From contig JAPOWW010000019.1 of assembly GCA_026707405.1 (NCBI GenBank), positions 1 through 41,008 on the forward strand: a stretch of 41,008 nucleotides of DNA, given 5' to 3'. Below, in pieces: positions 1-8,964 of this stretch (its first letter is position 1; every line of letters begins with the position of its first letter). The DNA is from Chloroflexota bacterium. GTDB taxonomy: Bacteria > Chloroflexota > UBA11872 > VXNJ01. Below the pieces are notes generated by a model, which saw nothing but the letters and a program-made list of their open reading frames with translations, ran no database searches and had not been told where the DNA came from. The translations under genes were made by a program, and so were the position numbers.

Positions 1-1
1 A

Positions 2-577
2 GGCGTCGAATCCCGGCTCGTCGATATAACCGGAATGACAAACCCTTATTTCGACCGGCAGCCCGACATCTCCAATCACCGGCGCGGCAACGTGATGGCC
101 AGAATGCGAATGATCGTCGTCTACGATCACTCCGAGGACTTCGGAGGTCTGGTGATCGGCACCTCGAACAAGGCGGAAATCCTGCTCGGTTACGGGACAC
201 TTTTCGGCGATCTTGCGAGCGCGGTCAACCCGATTGGCGATCTGTTCAAGACTCAGGTCCGCCAGATGGCTAGGGCGATGAATCTGCCCGTGAGCATCAT
301 CGACAAACCGCCAAGCGCCGACCTTTGGGAGGGGCAATCGGACGAAGAGGATTTAGGAATGTCCTACGACGACGTGGACCGCATCCTCTACCTCATGTTT
401 GACGAGCGGTTCCGGCTCTCGGAGCTGCTCGAAGCGGGATTTCCGGAAGAGCAGGTAACCAAGGTTTACTCGATGGTGCGGCGGAACCAGTTCAAGCGTC
501 GTCCTCCCATCATCGCCAAGATTTCAGACCGGACCATCGAGCGTGAGTTCCGCTATCCGCGGGATTGGGGGCTTTGA
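2..577 (+). CDS. nadE: NH3-dependent NAD+ synthetase, C-terminal part (5' end outside window)
   Basis: NadE makes NAD+ from deamido-NAD+, ammonia and ATP in the cytosol, the last step of NAD biosynthesis. The reading frame is open to the window edge at base 2, so the N-terminal SGGxDS ATP-pyrophosphatase motif lies outside. The visible part carries the family's GTSNKAEILLGYGT stretch followed by GD and NPIGDLFKTQV, which contact ATP and the deamido-NAD site, preceded by the conserved N-x-x-A-R-x-R-M segment. The C-terminal half of about 110 residues is typical of the short ammonia-dependent enzyme. An internal ATG at 35 exists, but homology continues upstream of it. No glutaminase domain can be judged because the 5' end is missing. 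Identification is secure. Confidence 0.95.
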   Translation, partial: GVESRLVDITGMTNPYFDRQPDISNHRRGNVMARMRMIVVYDHSEDFGGLVIGTSNKAEILLGYGTLFGDLASAVNPIGDLFKTQVRQMARAMNLPVSIIDKPPSADLWEGQSDEEDLGMSYDDVDRILYLMFDERFRLSELLEAGFPEEQVTKVYSMVRRNQFKRRPPIIAKISDRTIEREFRYPRDWGL

Positions 578-686
578 TCGAAACGCGTTTTGGTTATCTA
601 ACGGCGCGGACCGATGATCGGAACACTTCCCGGATTCGTGGTCGAAACCGGTCGGTCAACGCGTATCGCAACAAGGAGCTGCTCGC

Positions 687-1529
687 ATGAACTACAGTGT
701 CGCCACCAGCCTGTTTATGAAGTACGACCTGCCTACGGCTATCGAGAGAATCGCCGACGCCGGATTCGTGGAGGTCGAGCTGTGGACGCGGGCGCCGCAT
801 CTGGATGCGACCGACCCTCAGTATGACGTTAGGCCGGTGCTTAGAACTCTGGTTGAGCGCGGCGTTAAAGCCACAAGCTGTCACGCTCCCTTTGGGCCGC
901 ATATGAATCTTGGCAGTCCCGATCCATCAGTCCGAGCGGCGGGAATCGATTCGCTGCGCTCGCTGCTGGAACCGTGCGCCAAGCTCGGAGTCGAAACGAT
1001 AGTTGTACATCCCAACGTAGCCCCTCAAGGTCAGACCGACGAGCAGGCCGAAGCCACCAAACCGCTCATCCGCGACAGCATGGCCATAGCAGGCGATGTT
1101 GCTCGACCATTCGGACTCCGGCTCGCGTTCGAGAACATGCTCAGCGCCGGGCGGTCGCAGCCGTGCGGAGCAATGGCCCAACTACATGAACTGGTCGACG
1201 GACTCGCCGACAACGTCGGTTTGTGCTTCGATACTGGCCACGCGTTCGCGAACGGGCTCGATCTCGCAAGCGAGGTCCGGGGTTCCGGCGACCGGCTGAT
1301 CGCCTTGCATGTTCACAACAACGACGGCGAGGTGGACCGCCACTGGCCGCCGGGCCGCGGCAAGATTGACTGGCCCCCGTTTCTGGAGGCGCTTCGCGAG
1401 ACTAGATTCGAGGGGGCGTGGACACTGGAGACGATGGCTCGCGGCGACGAAGACCCAATCGCCAATCTCGAAAAGACCAAAGCCGCAATTGCCGCCTGGG
1501 GACCGCCGGCGGGAGCGGACAGCCCTTAG
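687..1529 (+). CDS. Sugar phosphate isomerase/epimerase family TIM-barrel protein
   Basis: This 280-residue protein is of the xylose-isomerase-like TIM-barrel family (AP-endonuclease-2 fold), which isomerises or epimerises sugars and keto-sugars with a divalent metal. The expected metal ligands are visible on successive strands: E149 (AFEN), D182 (CFDTGH), H208/H210 (LHVHNND) and E248 (TLETM). The N-terminus starts directly at the first beta strand, so no signal peptide is present. An AGGAG ribosome site lies about 10 bases before the ATG. It follows nadE by about 110 bases and converges on the amidohydrolase at 1569. The substrate cannot be told from sequence. A second, distinct family member is at 10088. 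Confidence 0.85.
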   Translation: MNYSVATSLFMKYDLPTAIERIADAGFVEVELWTRAPHLDATDPQYDVRPVLRTLVERGVKATSCHAPFGPHMNLGSPDPSVRAAGIDSLRSLLEPCAKLGVETIVVHPNVAPQGQTDEQAEATKPLIRDSMAIAGDVARPFGLRLAFENMLSAGRSQPCGAMAQLHELVDGLADNVGLCFDTGHAFANGLDLASEVRGSGDRLIALHVHNNDGEVDRHWPPGRGKIDWPPFLEALRETRFEGAWTLETMARGDEDPIANLEKTKAAIAAWGPPAGADSP

Positions 1530-1568
1530 ACCAGCCGGCAGCTTAACCGGTTTGCGAATGAACCGGCG

Positions 1569-2408
1569 CTAGTCGAGCCCCAGGAGCGCCAGTGAATCGC
1601 GGTGGATGATCGCTTCGATATCCTCCTCCGGTATTCGCGGCAGTCCTGTTCCTTGTACGACCGAGTTGATGTTTCTCAAGCCCTTGAGAGTGTCTTCCTG
1701 CGTGCCGAACGGAAAGTCGCTGCCGAAGAGCAGCTTGTGCATCATGCCGAACTCGTGAAACGCGGCTAGGGCCTGGTACATCCACCACGGCCGCTGGTAC
1801 GCCGTCGTTATGTCGGTATAGAAATTTTGGTGCTTGCGCACCATGGTCATCGCGTCGATAAACCAGGGAATACCGATGTGCGCGAGGATGACCTTGAGAT
1901 CTGGAAACTCCCGCCCTACAGGGTCGTAGTTGAGTGGGTTGGCCCATTGCATCGGCGCCTTGCTCATTCCCTGGAAGGCGGCGTGCGTCAGGATCGGCAA
2001 TCCAAGCTCCTCGGCGCGGGCGTGAATCTTGGCGGCCATCGGCCCTGTCGGGTCGAAGTTTTGGTACACCGGACTCATCTTGATTCCACGTAGGCCAAGC
2101 TCGCCGGCGCTGCGTTCCAGCTCGTCCAGGGCGTCCGGCTGGTTGGGGTCGATTGACATGAAGCCGATCAGCCTGTCGGGATCGCTTCGCACGTAGTCCG
2201 CGATCGAATCGTTGGGGGTGTGCATATCGAGGTGCAGCGCGTTGATGCCGAAAACTATCACCTTGTCCGCGGCGGCGGTGTTTGCTTGGTGCCGCTCGGG
2301 CGTGATGTGCAACTGCACCGTGTCGGGGTAGGTCCTTCGCACCGCCTCCTGGATCTGTGTTCCCCACTGCTCCAGCGTCGACAGGTGACTGTGAACGTCA
2401 ACGATCAC
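1569..2408 (-). CDS. Amidohydrolase family protein (Amidohydro_2 type)
   Basis: A metal-dependent hydrolase or decarboxylase-like TIM barrel of the amidohydrolase-2 group. The N-terminal DVHSH gives the HxH metal pair. Later come LTHAAF, LAHIG and the FGSDFP motif with the catalytic Asp near the C-terminus. I place the start at the GTG at 2408, because GGAGG lies five bases upstream and the protein then begins directly with the first strand (M-I-V-D-V-H-S-H). A TTG at 2420 would add four residues and lacks a ribosome site. The aromatic-rich region (RPWWMYQ) is common in this family. It lies 98 bases downstream of the helicase on the same strand. The substrate is unknown. Confidence 0.85.
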   Translation of the reverse strand: MIVDVHSHLSTLEQWGTQIQEAVRRTYPDTVQLHITPERHQANTAAADKVIVFGINALHLDMHTPNDSIADYVRSDPDRLIGFMSIDPNQPDALDELERSAGELGLRGIKMSPVYQNFDPTGPMAAKIHARAEELGLPILTHAAFQGMSKAPMQWANPLNYDPVGREFPDLKVILAHIGIPWFIDAMTMVRKHQNFYTDITTAYQRPWWMYQALAAFHEFGMMHKLLFGSDFPFGTQEDTLKGLRNINSVVQGTGLPRIPEEDIEAIIHRDSLALLGLD

Positions 2409-2506
2409 GTGAGCCTCCAACTAGCGCCTGGTCTTGGCCGGTTCGGGCGCAGGGCTTGAGTCTGCCTGAAACGGCGGTCAGGGATTATGGCCGTTCTTGC
2501 CGGACT

Positions 2507-3811
2507 TTACCGGCCTGACCTGGCGCCCGTCCGCCTTCTGCGTCGGTTGCTGCGGGGGCGTCGCTCACTGGCACTCGCTCCCGTTCGGCTGCCTGAAAGA
2601 CGTTCGCCCGGCAAGATCCGCAGCCCGTTGGTTCGCGCTTCTTCCCCGGCCGCGTCCTGTCCGTTTGACCGTGGAGCCGACGGCATCGCGGCCTCGATAT
2701 CGGACCAGTACGTTCGCGGGATCTTGGCTCCGATGGACTGCTCGATGCGCGCTATCTCCACCACATCCGCCCCGGTCACCAGCGTGACCGATTTGCCGCT
2801 GCGTCCCATCCGCCCCGTGCGCCCCACGCGATGGGTGAACATGTCCGCGGACTCGGGAATGTCGTAGTTGACGACGAGCCCAATCGACAGGATGTCCAGC
2901 CCCCGCGCGGCGATGTTCGTCGCGAGCAGTATCTCGCCCTTATCGCTCCTGAACCACTTGAGGACTTCGTCGCGCTGCCGCTGATTCAGGTTGCCCTGGA
3001 GCGCCCGGACTTTGTATCCGTCCGCCGCCAGGCTGACGCGGAGCCGCTCCACTCCGTGCTTCGTGCGCCCGAATACCAGGGTCGTCCCGTCGCCGCGCTG
3101 GTCCAGCAGCCGACGGAGTGCGCGCGGTTTGTCGAACTTGGGGACAATCATCACCGAGTGCTCGATGGGCACCATGCCGTCGCCGTCCGCTCCGACCCGA
3201 ACTTCGACCGGGTCCCGCAGATGCTTGTCGACCACTCGCTGTATCCACGGAGGGATGGTCGCCGAAAACAGCGCCGATTGACGGTCTCTCGGCGTTGCAG
3301 AGAGGATTTCGTTTACGTCGGGGCCGAACCCCTCGTCAAACATCCTGTCGGCCTCGTCCAGGATCGCGTATCGAACCCTTTGTAGCCTCAGGGCCCGCTG
3401 GCCCATAAGATCGAGAATGCGTCCCGGCGTGCCAACGACGACCTGCGCCCCTCGGGCGAGCGCCCGCCTCTGCTTCTCGTAACGAGTGCCACCATAGATC
3501 AGCGCGCAGTCGAGGTCTATGCCCTGGGTAACGTCGTCCACCACCTGGGCTATCTGCTGGGCAAGCTCACGCGTCGGCGCCAGGATCAAGGCCTGCGGCT
3601 CTCGCAGGGCGGGATCGAGCGCGGAGATCATGGGGAGCACGAAGGCGAGCGTCTTGCCCGAGCCTGTCGGCGCCATCGCGACTACGTCGCGTTTCCGCAT
3701 CAGCGGCGGGATTGTCTCCGCCTGAATGGGAGTGGGTTCGTGGATGTCGAGATTCTTGAGATTGGCGAGCGCGCGTTCGTCCACGCCCAGCTCGCCGAAG
3801 CATGATTTCAA
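2507..3811 (-). CDS. DEAD-box ATP-dependent RNA helicase
   Basis: A superfamily-2 RNA helicase that unwinds RNA duplexes with ATP, usually in ribosome assembly or RNA decay. All canonical motifs are visible in order: Q motif (EPTPIQ), motif I APTGSGKT, Ia PTRELAQQ, Ib GTPGRILD, II DEAD, III SAT, V ARGLDI and VI HRVGRTGR. A basic Arg-rich tail of roughly 30 residues ends the protein, as in RhlE/CsdA-like helicases, where it helps bind RNA. I prefer a TTG start at 3811 because AAGAGG lies nine bases upstream and the protein then begins at the usual F-x-x-L-G-V. The frame stays open to an ATG at 3853, which has no clear ribosome site. Confidence 0.93.
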   Translation of the reverse strand: MKSCFGELGVDERALANLKNLDIHEPTPIQAETIPPLMRKRDVVAMAPTGSGKTLAFVLPMISALDPALREPQALILAPTRELAQQIAQVVDDVTQGIDLDCALIYGGTRYEKQRRALARGAQVVVGTPGRILDLMGQRALRLQRVRYAILDEADRMFDEGFGPDVNEILSATPRDRQSALFSATIPPWIQRVVDKHLRDPVEVRVGADGDGMVPIEHSVMIVPKFDKPRALRRLLDQRGDGTTLVFGRTKHGVERLRVSLAADGYKVRALQGNLNQRQRDEVLKWFRSDKGEILLATNIAARGLDILSIGLVVNYDIPESADMFTHRVGRTGRMGRSGKSVTLVTGADVVEIARIEQSIGAKIPRTYWSDIEAAMPSAPRSNGQDAAGEEARTNGLRILPGERLSGSRTGASASERRPRSNRRRRRTGARSGR

Positions 3812-4120
3812 CGGATGATTCCTCTTTTCCGGCCGTCCCGCACAGCTATCCACTAGTCCGACTGTTCGTCTGGGAAGAGCTGATCACGCCGCTCATGGAC
3901 GTGCATACACGTGGACTTGTATCGATCCTACGGAGAATCGGCGCTGCCGAAGCGACCTCTGGTGGTTCAGTGTGGTCCAGTCGTCTGGTTTGTTGTTTAC
4001 ATAACGACTATAGCAGCGGTTCTCGGCTCCGGCAATCTTCATTCGACTTGCGGTAGGGGGCGGGGGGCGGTCAGACTTCGTACGGTCTCGATGTCAGTCA
4101 AAGCCAGGGGAGAACCAACC
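3812..4120. other. Intergenic region between divergent helicase and cupin genes
   Basis: About 309 bases between the helicase start and the cupin start. Several open frames cross it, but none has a ribosome site or recognisable protein. It must hold the divergent promoters. I could not pick out a convincing -35/-10 pair, and no RNA gene or repeat is evident. Confidence 0.4.
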
Positions 4121-4525
4121 ATGCGTGCTCAGCTTCTGCATCCGTCGAAGATGGAATGGGTAGACCGCGGCAGCGGCGTTGACAGCATGCCTCTTTTCGG
4201 GGGACATACTGAGGGTGCCAAGTTCGCGATCGGGATGACGCGGTTTCCGCCGGGCGCGGCCATCGTGCTTCACTCCCACAACGTCGACGAATCGGTTACC
4301 GTAATCGAAGGTTCCGGCCGAGCTGAAATCGACGGTGTGGAGTCCGATGTCGAGACGTTCTCGTCCACTTACGTCCCCGCCGGGGTAAACCACCGCTTCA
4401 TCAACACCGGCGACACTCACATGCGCATCATGTGGGTCTACGCCGGCACCGAGGTGACGCGCACCATCGCCGAGACGGGTGAGACGGTGGTACATCTCTC
4501 GGCTGACGACCGCTCGGCCGCTTAG
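4121..4525 (+). CDS. Cupin domain protein
   Basis: A 134-residue single-domain cupin. Cupin motif 1 is seen as G-x5-HSH-x4-E-x-V-x-V-I-E-G. Motif 2 is seen as YVPAGVNHRFINTG, with a histidine in the usual metal position. Such small cupins are metal-dependent isomerases, dioxygenases or ligand-binding proteins, and no function can be assigned. The start is the ATG at 4121, which has GGGGAG eight bases upstream. A longer open frame to 3911 is not supported by homology. It is convergent with the sulfatase, and a small inverted repeat overlaps its stop codon. A second cupin gene is at 20283. Confidence 0.85.
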   Translation: MRAQLLHPSKMEWVDRGSGVDSMPLFGGHTEGAKFAIGMTRFPPGAAIVLHSHNVDESVTVIEGSGRAEIDGVESDVETFSSTYVPAGVNHRFINTGDTHMRIMWVYAGTEVTRTIAETGETVVHLSADDRSAA

Positions 4526-4536
4526 AGCTAAAGCGG
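4518..4536. terminator. Hairpin over the cupin stop codon
   Basis: CCGCTT at 4518-4523 pairs with AAGCGG at 4531-4536 around a seven-base loop. It sits at the 3' end of the cupin gene, facing the convergent sulfatase. There is no T tract on either side, so intrinsic termination is only a possibility. Confidence 0.3.
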
Positions 4537-4609
4537 TCCTCCGACAGTCTCCCTACAGCTGCCTCATGTCGGCGGGCGACTTGGGGAGCGCGGGCAGCTT
4601 AGCGGACGG

Positions 4610-6064
4610 CTAGTGAAACTCCGGCGGGGTTGGGCTGAAGTTGACCTTGAGACCTTGGCGCAGGATCTTCTCGACTCCGCCGTGGGCTTGGAGCCGCGCT
4701 CCTTGATCGGCTTTGGCCATGCGGTCGACCTCGTCGGGGTCGAGGACTTCACGGAGCCGTGATTCATACTCGTTGACCGTATCGCGGAAACTCGGATCTT
4801 GGCCCAGGTCGTGCTGTTCGAGCGGGTCGTCGAGCATGTCGAAGAGCTGGGGGGGCAGCCCTCCGGCGTGGTAGACGTACTTGTAGCGCGAATCGCGGAG
4901 CATGTACTGGGCATGCGTGGAGTAGATGGCGTGGTATTCGCTGAACACCGGCTTGTCCCGGCTCGGGCGGCCGGTTGCGATGTCCCATAAAGACGTGCCT
5001 GGTCGGTCGGCGTCGCTGCCCTGCGACTCGACGCCGACAGCCTGGAGTATCGCGGGGTAGCAGTCGACAAGCGATACGGGCTGCTCGACTACCTTACCTT
5101 CGGGAATACCGGGACCCGCCGCGACCAGGGGTACGGCGACCGCCGCCTCGTACATGCAGCTCTTACCCCACTGTCCGAAATCGCCCAGCATTTCGCCGTG
5201 ATCGCTCGTATACATGACGCGGGTCGATTCGGTCAGCCCCGACTGTTCCAAAGCGTGGAGCAGCCTGCCGATCTGCTGGTCGGTGAAGGTAACCAATCCG
5301 TAGTAGGCGGCGATGGCCCGCCTAACGGTTTCTTCGGGAAACGCCCCGCCCGGAATCGACATGCTAAGTCGGCGCGCGTCTCGCGACGCTGGGTGATCGG
5401 GCCAGTCGGGGGCGGAGCCGTTGATTGGCCACTCCACCTCGTCGGGCGGATAGAGATCGAAATACTCCTGCGGACATACGTACGGAAAATGCGGAGTCAC
5501 GAACGAGACCCAAAGGCACCACGGCTCGCCGCTTCGACCGGCTTCGTTCTCGATCCAGCTCACGGCCTCGTCGGCGACGGCCGTATCGAACCGGGTGTAC
5601 TGCGTCTCGCCGACGCCGGCGTTTTGCACGTTTTCGATCATGTGAGTCTGCGGCGGCATGGCTTGTCTGGCGATTCCGAACAGATCCCCAATACCGTCCT
5701 TGACGTCCATGATGACGCGCTCGTCCGGAAACCCGTTGTCGTCTTCCACGCTGCGAAAGTGCATCTTGCCGATGATCGTGAGAGGAATCCCTTGATCGGT
5801 CAGCCGGTGCCCCCAGCCGAAATCAGCGCCTGTGTACGGGGCCGCGTTGTCCCAGTTCCCGGTTTCATGCACGTAGCGTCCCGTAACGAAGCTGGCGCGC
5901 GAAGGTACACAGATGGGACTGTTGCAATAGGCGTTCTCGAACCGGACGCCCCTGGCGGCCATGGAGTCGATGTTGGGCGTGCGAACCATGGAGTGGCCGT
6001 AGCAGCCAGACATACGCTGCGTGTGCTCGTCCGACATGATTATCAACAGATTCGATGGCTTCAT
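4610..6064 (-). CDS. Sulfatase (arylsulfatase A / choline-sulfatase-like, Cys type)
   Basis: A 484-residue sulfatase of the alkaline-phosphatase superfamily that hydrolyses a sulfate ester. The catalytic signature C52-V-P-S-R is present. C52 would be converted to formylglycine by a maturase that is not in this window. The N-terminal SDEH and the later SDHGEMLGDFGQWGK (D288, H289, K301) supply the calcium ligands and the substrate-binding Lys. The N-terminal sequence around DEHTQRMSGCYG and the HETGNWDN region resembles choline-sulfatase and related enzymes, but the substrate is not certain. No signal peptide is seen, so it appears cytoplasmic. It starts with ATG and is isolated from other sulfatase-pathway genes. 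Confidence 0.92.
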   Translation of the reverse strand: MKPSNLLIIMSDEHTQRMSGCYGHSMVRTPNIDSMAARGVRFENAYCNSPICVPSRASFVTGRYVHETGNWDNAAPYTGADFGWGHRLTDQGIPLTIIGKMHFRSVEDDNGFPDERVIMDVKDGIGDLFGIARQAMPPQTHMIENVQNAGVGETQYTRFDTAVADEAVSWIENEAGRSGEPWCLWVSFVTPHFPYVCPQEYFDLYPPDEVEWPINGSAPDWPDHPASRDARRLSMSIPGGAFPEETVRRAIAAYYGLVTFTDQQIGRLLHALEQSGLTESTRVMYTSDHGEMLGDFGQWGKSCMYEAAVAVPLVAAGPGIPEGKVVEQPVSLVDCYPAILQAVGVESQGSDADRPGTSLWDIATGRPSRDKPVFSEYHAIYSTHAQYMLRDSRYKYVYHAGGLPPQLFDMLDDPLEQHDLGQDPSFRDTVNEYESRLREVLDPDEVDRMAKADQGARLQAHGGVEKILRQGLKVNFSPTPPEFH

Positions 6065-6226
6065 TGCGCCCTCTTATGTGGCGTACAAGGCAGGGAGCTT
6101 GCCGGTCTCAAACGCTGGCTAGTACGCAGTCCGTAGACGGCTTGAAGGAACTGCCGGCGACAAGGCCGTTCGCTTGCCGGTCCGATTATATGTAGCCGAT
6201 GGGACCGGGAAGGCCTGAGCTTTACC

Positions 6227-7141
6227 TTACCGATAGTGCCGGCCTAGCTCGGAAGCGTAGCGGCGGCCAACGTTGGCGCCATTGGCTCGCAACCATTCGG
6301 TGAAGCGAGTGGATGTGGTGGGGGCGTCCCCCGAAACCAGCAGGCCCGCCATGAGTCCGTCGACTTCGTCCTTGGTCAGGACAACGTCTCGTACGAGCAG
6401 TCCGGCCATCTGGGAGGCCAGAAACGTCAGGGAGGGCGGCAAGTGCATCAGCCACACCCGTGTCCCAACACGCCGGGCCAGCAATCGCACCAACTCCTCG
6501 AACGTGAAGGTCTCGGGCCCCACGGCGTCCAGCGCTACATTGTCATTTCTTGCGCCGAGTTCCACTGAAAGCCGCGCCACGTCGTCCACCAAGACCGGTT
6601 GGATGGGGTAGTCGCCGGATCCGGCAATTGGGAAGACCGGAAACCGGCGTAAGAACCAGGCGATGTTGTTGATGAGCACGTCTTCGAGGCTGTACAGCAC
6701 AGTTGGCCGTAAGATCGCGTAGGACAGCCCGGACTCATGGATGGCCCGCTCGACCACTCCCTTCCCCCGAAAATAACGGAGCGACGAGTCTTCGGAAGCG
6801 TTCGTGATGCTTATATGTACAATCCGCCGGATGCCCGCCTCAACGGCGGCGCGAAAAAGCAACAGGGAGTTTGACGTGGCGGTTTCGTATGTGAGCGAGC
6901 CGCGCGGGAAGCGGATCCAGTAGGTGTTATAGAAAGTGTCAGCTCCCGTAAGACTAGCCACCAGCTGCTCGTAATTGCCGAAGTCCAACGGCCGCGTATC
7001 GACCTGGGGGCCAAAAGGACTGCGCGAGGCCGGGTTGCGGGTGAGCGTTCTCACGCTCTCGCCCTGATCAAGCAAACGCCGGGCGATGTACCTGCCCGTG
7101 TATCCAAACGCCCCGGTTACGACACTCAGCTTCGATTGCAT
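6227..7141 (-). CDS. NAD(P)-binding NmrA/NDUFA9-like Rossmann protein
   Basis: A 304-residue atypical short-chain dehydrogenase. The N-terminal TGAFGYTGRYIARRLL gives the G-x-x-G-x-x-G nucleotide-binding loop, followed by a strand ending in TLTRNP that suggests NADP preference. The usual catalytic Tyr-x3-Lys is not evident. The segment ILRPTVLYSLEDVLINNIAWFLRRFPVFPI and the following G-x-G-x-x-x-QPV-x-V-D-D-V-A match the NmrA-like/complex I NDUFA9-like subgroup, many members of which bind NAD(P)H without a known reaction. It lies just downstream of tRNA-Gln on the same strand. Function unknown beyond cofactor binding. Confidence 0.82.
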   Translation of the reverse strand: MQSKLSVVTGAFGYTGRYIARRLLDQGESVRTLTRNPASRSPFGPQVDTRPLDFGNYEQLVASLTGADTFYNTYWIRFPRGSLTYETATSNSLLLFRAAVEAGIRRIVHISITNASEDSSLRYFRGKGVVERAIHESGLSYAILRPTVLYSLEDVLINNIAWFLRRFPVFPIAGSGDYPIQPVLVDDVARLSVELGARNDNVALDAVGPETFTFEELVRLLARRVGTRVWLMHLPPSLTFLASQMAGLLVRDVVLTKDEVDGLMAGLLVSGDAPTTSTRFTEWLRANGANVGRRYASELGRHYR

Positions 7142-7337
7142 GACACTGCCCTCATACGAACGCCGATGTTCGTCTGATCTTAGTACCTGGTGCCGTTGAG
7201 AAGCTCGACCCCGCTGAGCGTGCGGTCAATATCGGACGCGCGCCTTATCGTGATCGCCCGGTCGTACCGCGACCATGGCGTTCACGCACTTCTTGACTAA
7301 ACGCCTCCGCCGGTTATGCGGGGGATGGACAGTTGGT

Positions 7338-7411
7338 TGGCTGGGGTAGAAGGATTCGAACCTCCACTACGTGGGCCAGAACCACGCGTCCTACCGTTAG
7401 ACGATACCCCA
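7338..7411 (-). tRNA. tRNA-Gln (anticodon CTG)
   Basis: Read on the minus strand, a 7-bp acceptor stem TGGGGTA/TACCCCA closes the cloverleaf, with discriminator G and an encoded CCA (7338-7340). The anticodon stem CGTGG/CCACG encloses the loop TTCTGGC, giving anticodon CTG for the CAG codon. The T arm contains GGTTCGAATCC, and the D arm contains the usual TAACGGTAGGAC-type sequence. The U1-A72 pair and discriminator G73 are typical of bacterial tRNA-Gln. Confidence 0.95.
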
Positions 7412-7422
7412 GTGGAAAAGGC

Positions 7423-7428
7423 ATTTTA
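7423..7428 (-). promoter_or_regulatory. Candidate -10 box for tRNA-Gln
   Basis: TAAAAT on the minus strand (five of six matches to TATAAT) lies 11 bases upstream of the mature tRNA 5' end, the right distance for a start just before the tRNA. No good -35 box is seen 16-18 bases further up. Confidence 0.35.
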
Positions 7429-7573
7429 CATCGACTGATGGCCGTTCGAGCGCAGTCATGGTTTTGCTACGATCCGCTCGCGCTGGATGCGCCGATGACG
7501 TAGTCTCTCCTGGTTGTGCTCAGCCTTGGTCTCCTTCGCAGTCTGGTCTGGAATTGAACATGCACGCATCGCC

Positions 7574-8134
7574 ATGAAGCTCGGATGGACCGTCAAACGG
7601 TCGCGGGTGGCATATTCGGGGCGGTTTCCGGTTATCGAGGACGAACTGGTCGCCGACCTCGACGGCAGGGAGTTGCTTTACACGTACCTGGGTATCGACT
7701 CCCGGGCGGTTGCGGTCATGGCGTCGGATGGACGGGGACGCATTCTCACGGTGCGTGAATATCGACACCCCATCGGGTGCGTTGTCACGGACCTTCCGCT
7801 TGGATCCGTTCATCGCGGAGAGTCCTCGCGCGAGGCGGCGCAGCGTGAACTTCGAGAGGAAACCGGATACGATGCCGGGAATCTGGTCCACTTAGGCACC
7901 GTATTTCCGTTGCCGGCGCTGGCCCGGCTGGCTTTCGACTATTATTTCGCTACCGACCTGACTATGACGGAGGCCGATCCGGACCCAGCCGAAATACTCG
8001 AGGTCGCGTGGATGAATTTTGACGAAGTGTTGGACGGCGTAATGAACGATGAGTTACAGCATGGCTCACTGCCCCACGCCACCATGCTCGCCATGCACAA
8101 AGGACTAGTGAAGCCGCGAGGTACGGTCGATTGA
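7574..8134 (+). CDS. Nudix hydrolase (ADP-ribose pyrophosphatase-like)
   Basis: Hydrolyses a nucleoside diphosphate linked to another moiety. The Nudix box is complete at about residues 77-99: G-x5-E-x7-REL-REETGY, with both metal-binding Glu present. The preceding LTVREYRHPIG resembles ADP-ribose/ADP-sugar pyrophosphatases, where the Arg-x-Tyr-Arg contacts substrate. I use the ATG at 7574 because the protein then starts at the usual position. The frame stays open to 7514, and neither start has a clear ribosome site. Its TGA stop overlaps the TTG start of the next gene, so it looks translationally coupled to the Gfo/Idh-like pair. In that setting it may clear an ADP-sugar or cofactor breakdown product, which is inference. 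Confidence 0.85.
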   Translation: MKLGWTVKRSRVAYSGRFPVIEDELVADLDGRELLYTYLGIDSRAVAVMASDGRGRILTVREYRHPIGCVVTDLPLGSVHRGESSREAAQRELREETGYDAGNLVHLGTVFPLPALARLAFDYYFATDLTMTEADPDPAEILEVAWMNFDEVLDGVMNDELQHGSLPHATMLAMHKGLVKPRGTVD

Positions 8135-8964
8135 GGTCGGTTCGACTCGTCGGCGACGTCCTGCTGGAAGAACGGCGCAGCGCCTACAACGCGGTTCTCG
8201 GACCGGAGTGGGTCAGCCTGATCTCCAGCTTTTACGGCGTCGACATGGCAGACATAGCCGTGGGATCGGACGGCTGCATCAATGCCTGCCGCGAGGCGCT
8301 TGCGGCCGGTATTCGCGTGGTGGTCCACGGGCCAACCATCGACGAGATACCCGAGCTCAGGAAGCTTGTCGCGGAAAGTGGCGGCCGCCTACGTTTGGCG
8401 CATCCCATCCGTTTCGACGCCAAGTACTCCCTTCCCCGTGACGAATCCGCGGACGGGAGGCTGGGCGATGTCATCACAGTGCGCGTAATCCGAACCGGCT
8501 CGAACGAGCGCCATATCACCGTCGAAGAGTTGAATGTACTCGACGCGCTGCTTCTATTCGGCGGAGAAGTCAGCCGGATTTTCACAAGAAGGAATGAGGT
8601 GCGGGCCGACGAAATCAATACCTCGCTCAGCGTGGTCCGGTTTGCAAATCAGGCCATAGGCTACGGGGAAGCGTCGACCGCCCACTATCCGGGTTACTTC
8701 TACGAAGTGATCGAAGTCGTGTCCACGGACGGAATGCTCGAGTACGACTCGTTTTCGCGCGTCAACCGTGTCATTGGTAAGGATGGCATAGCTACGATTG
8801 ACAGCTATCACGTGCCTCCTTATCAGGCGATGGTCGAGGACTACGTTGAGGCCTTTCGCGGCGACCGCGAGAGCGCCGTTTCGGAAACGGATACGCTCGC
8901 ACTTCTCGACTTGGCTATCCGTTCCGCGAAGAGTTCCACGTCAACGGAGGCGGTAGGCAGATGA
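8131..8964 (+). CDS. Degenerate Gfo/Idh/MocA-like protein lacking the catalytic EKP
   Basis: A 277-residue protein whose order of segments follows the Gfo/Idh/MocA dehydrogenases. There is a stretch equivalent to D-x-V-x-V-x-x-x-x-x-H-x-x-A-x-x-A-L-x-A-G (residues 41-60). Then comes IRVVVHGPTIDEIPELRKLV, where active enzymes have the E-K-P motif, and an RF at 94-95 matching the usual Y-x-x-R-F. The C-terminal FANQAIGYGE and F-E-x-V-like strands fit the substrate domain. The G-x-G-x-x-G loop is absent, and EKP is replaced by H66-G67-P68, so dehydrogenase activity is unlikely. It starts with TTG overlapping the Nudix stop and ends in an ATGA overlap with the intact Gfo/Idh gene. It may be a partner or regulatory subunit. 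The family assignment is moderate. Confidence 0.6.
   Translation: MRSVRLVGDVLLEERRSAYNAVLGPEWVSLISSFYGVDMADIAVGSDGCINACREALAAGIRVVVHGPTIDEIPELRKLVAESGGRLRLAHPIRFDAKYSLPRDESADGRLGDVITVRVIRTGSNERHITVEELNVLDALLLFGGEVSRIFTRRNEVRADEINTSLSVVRFANQAIGYGEASTAHYPGYFYEVIEVVSTDGMLEYDSFSRVNRVIGKDGIATIDSYHVPPYQAMVEDYVEAFRGDRESAVSETDTLALLDLAIRSAKSSTSTEAVGR

Noticed and set aside
1543..2367. 274-codon minus-strand frame overlapping the amidohydrolase
   Set aside because: Out of frame with the amidohydrolase, which carries all its metal motifs; this frame is low-complexity Arg/Pro/Ala-rich.
5198..6136. 312-codon open frame on the plus strand
   Set aside because: Lies opposite the sulfatase gene, whose catalytic motifs are complete; the antisense translation shows no domain.
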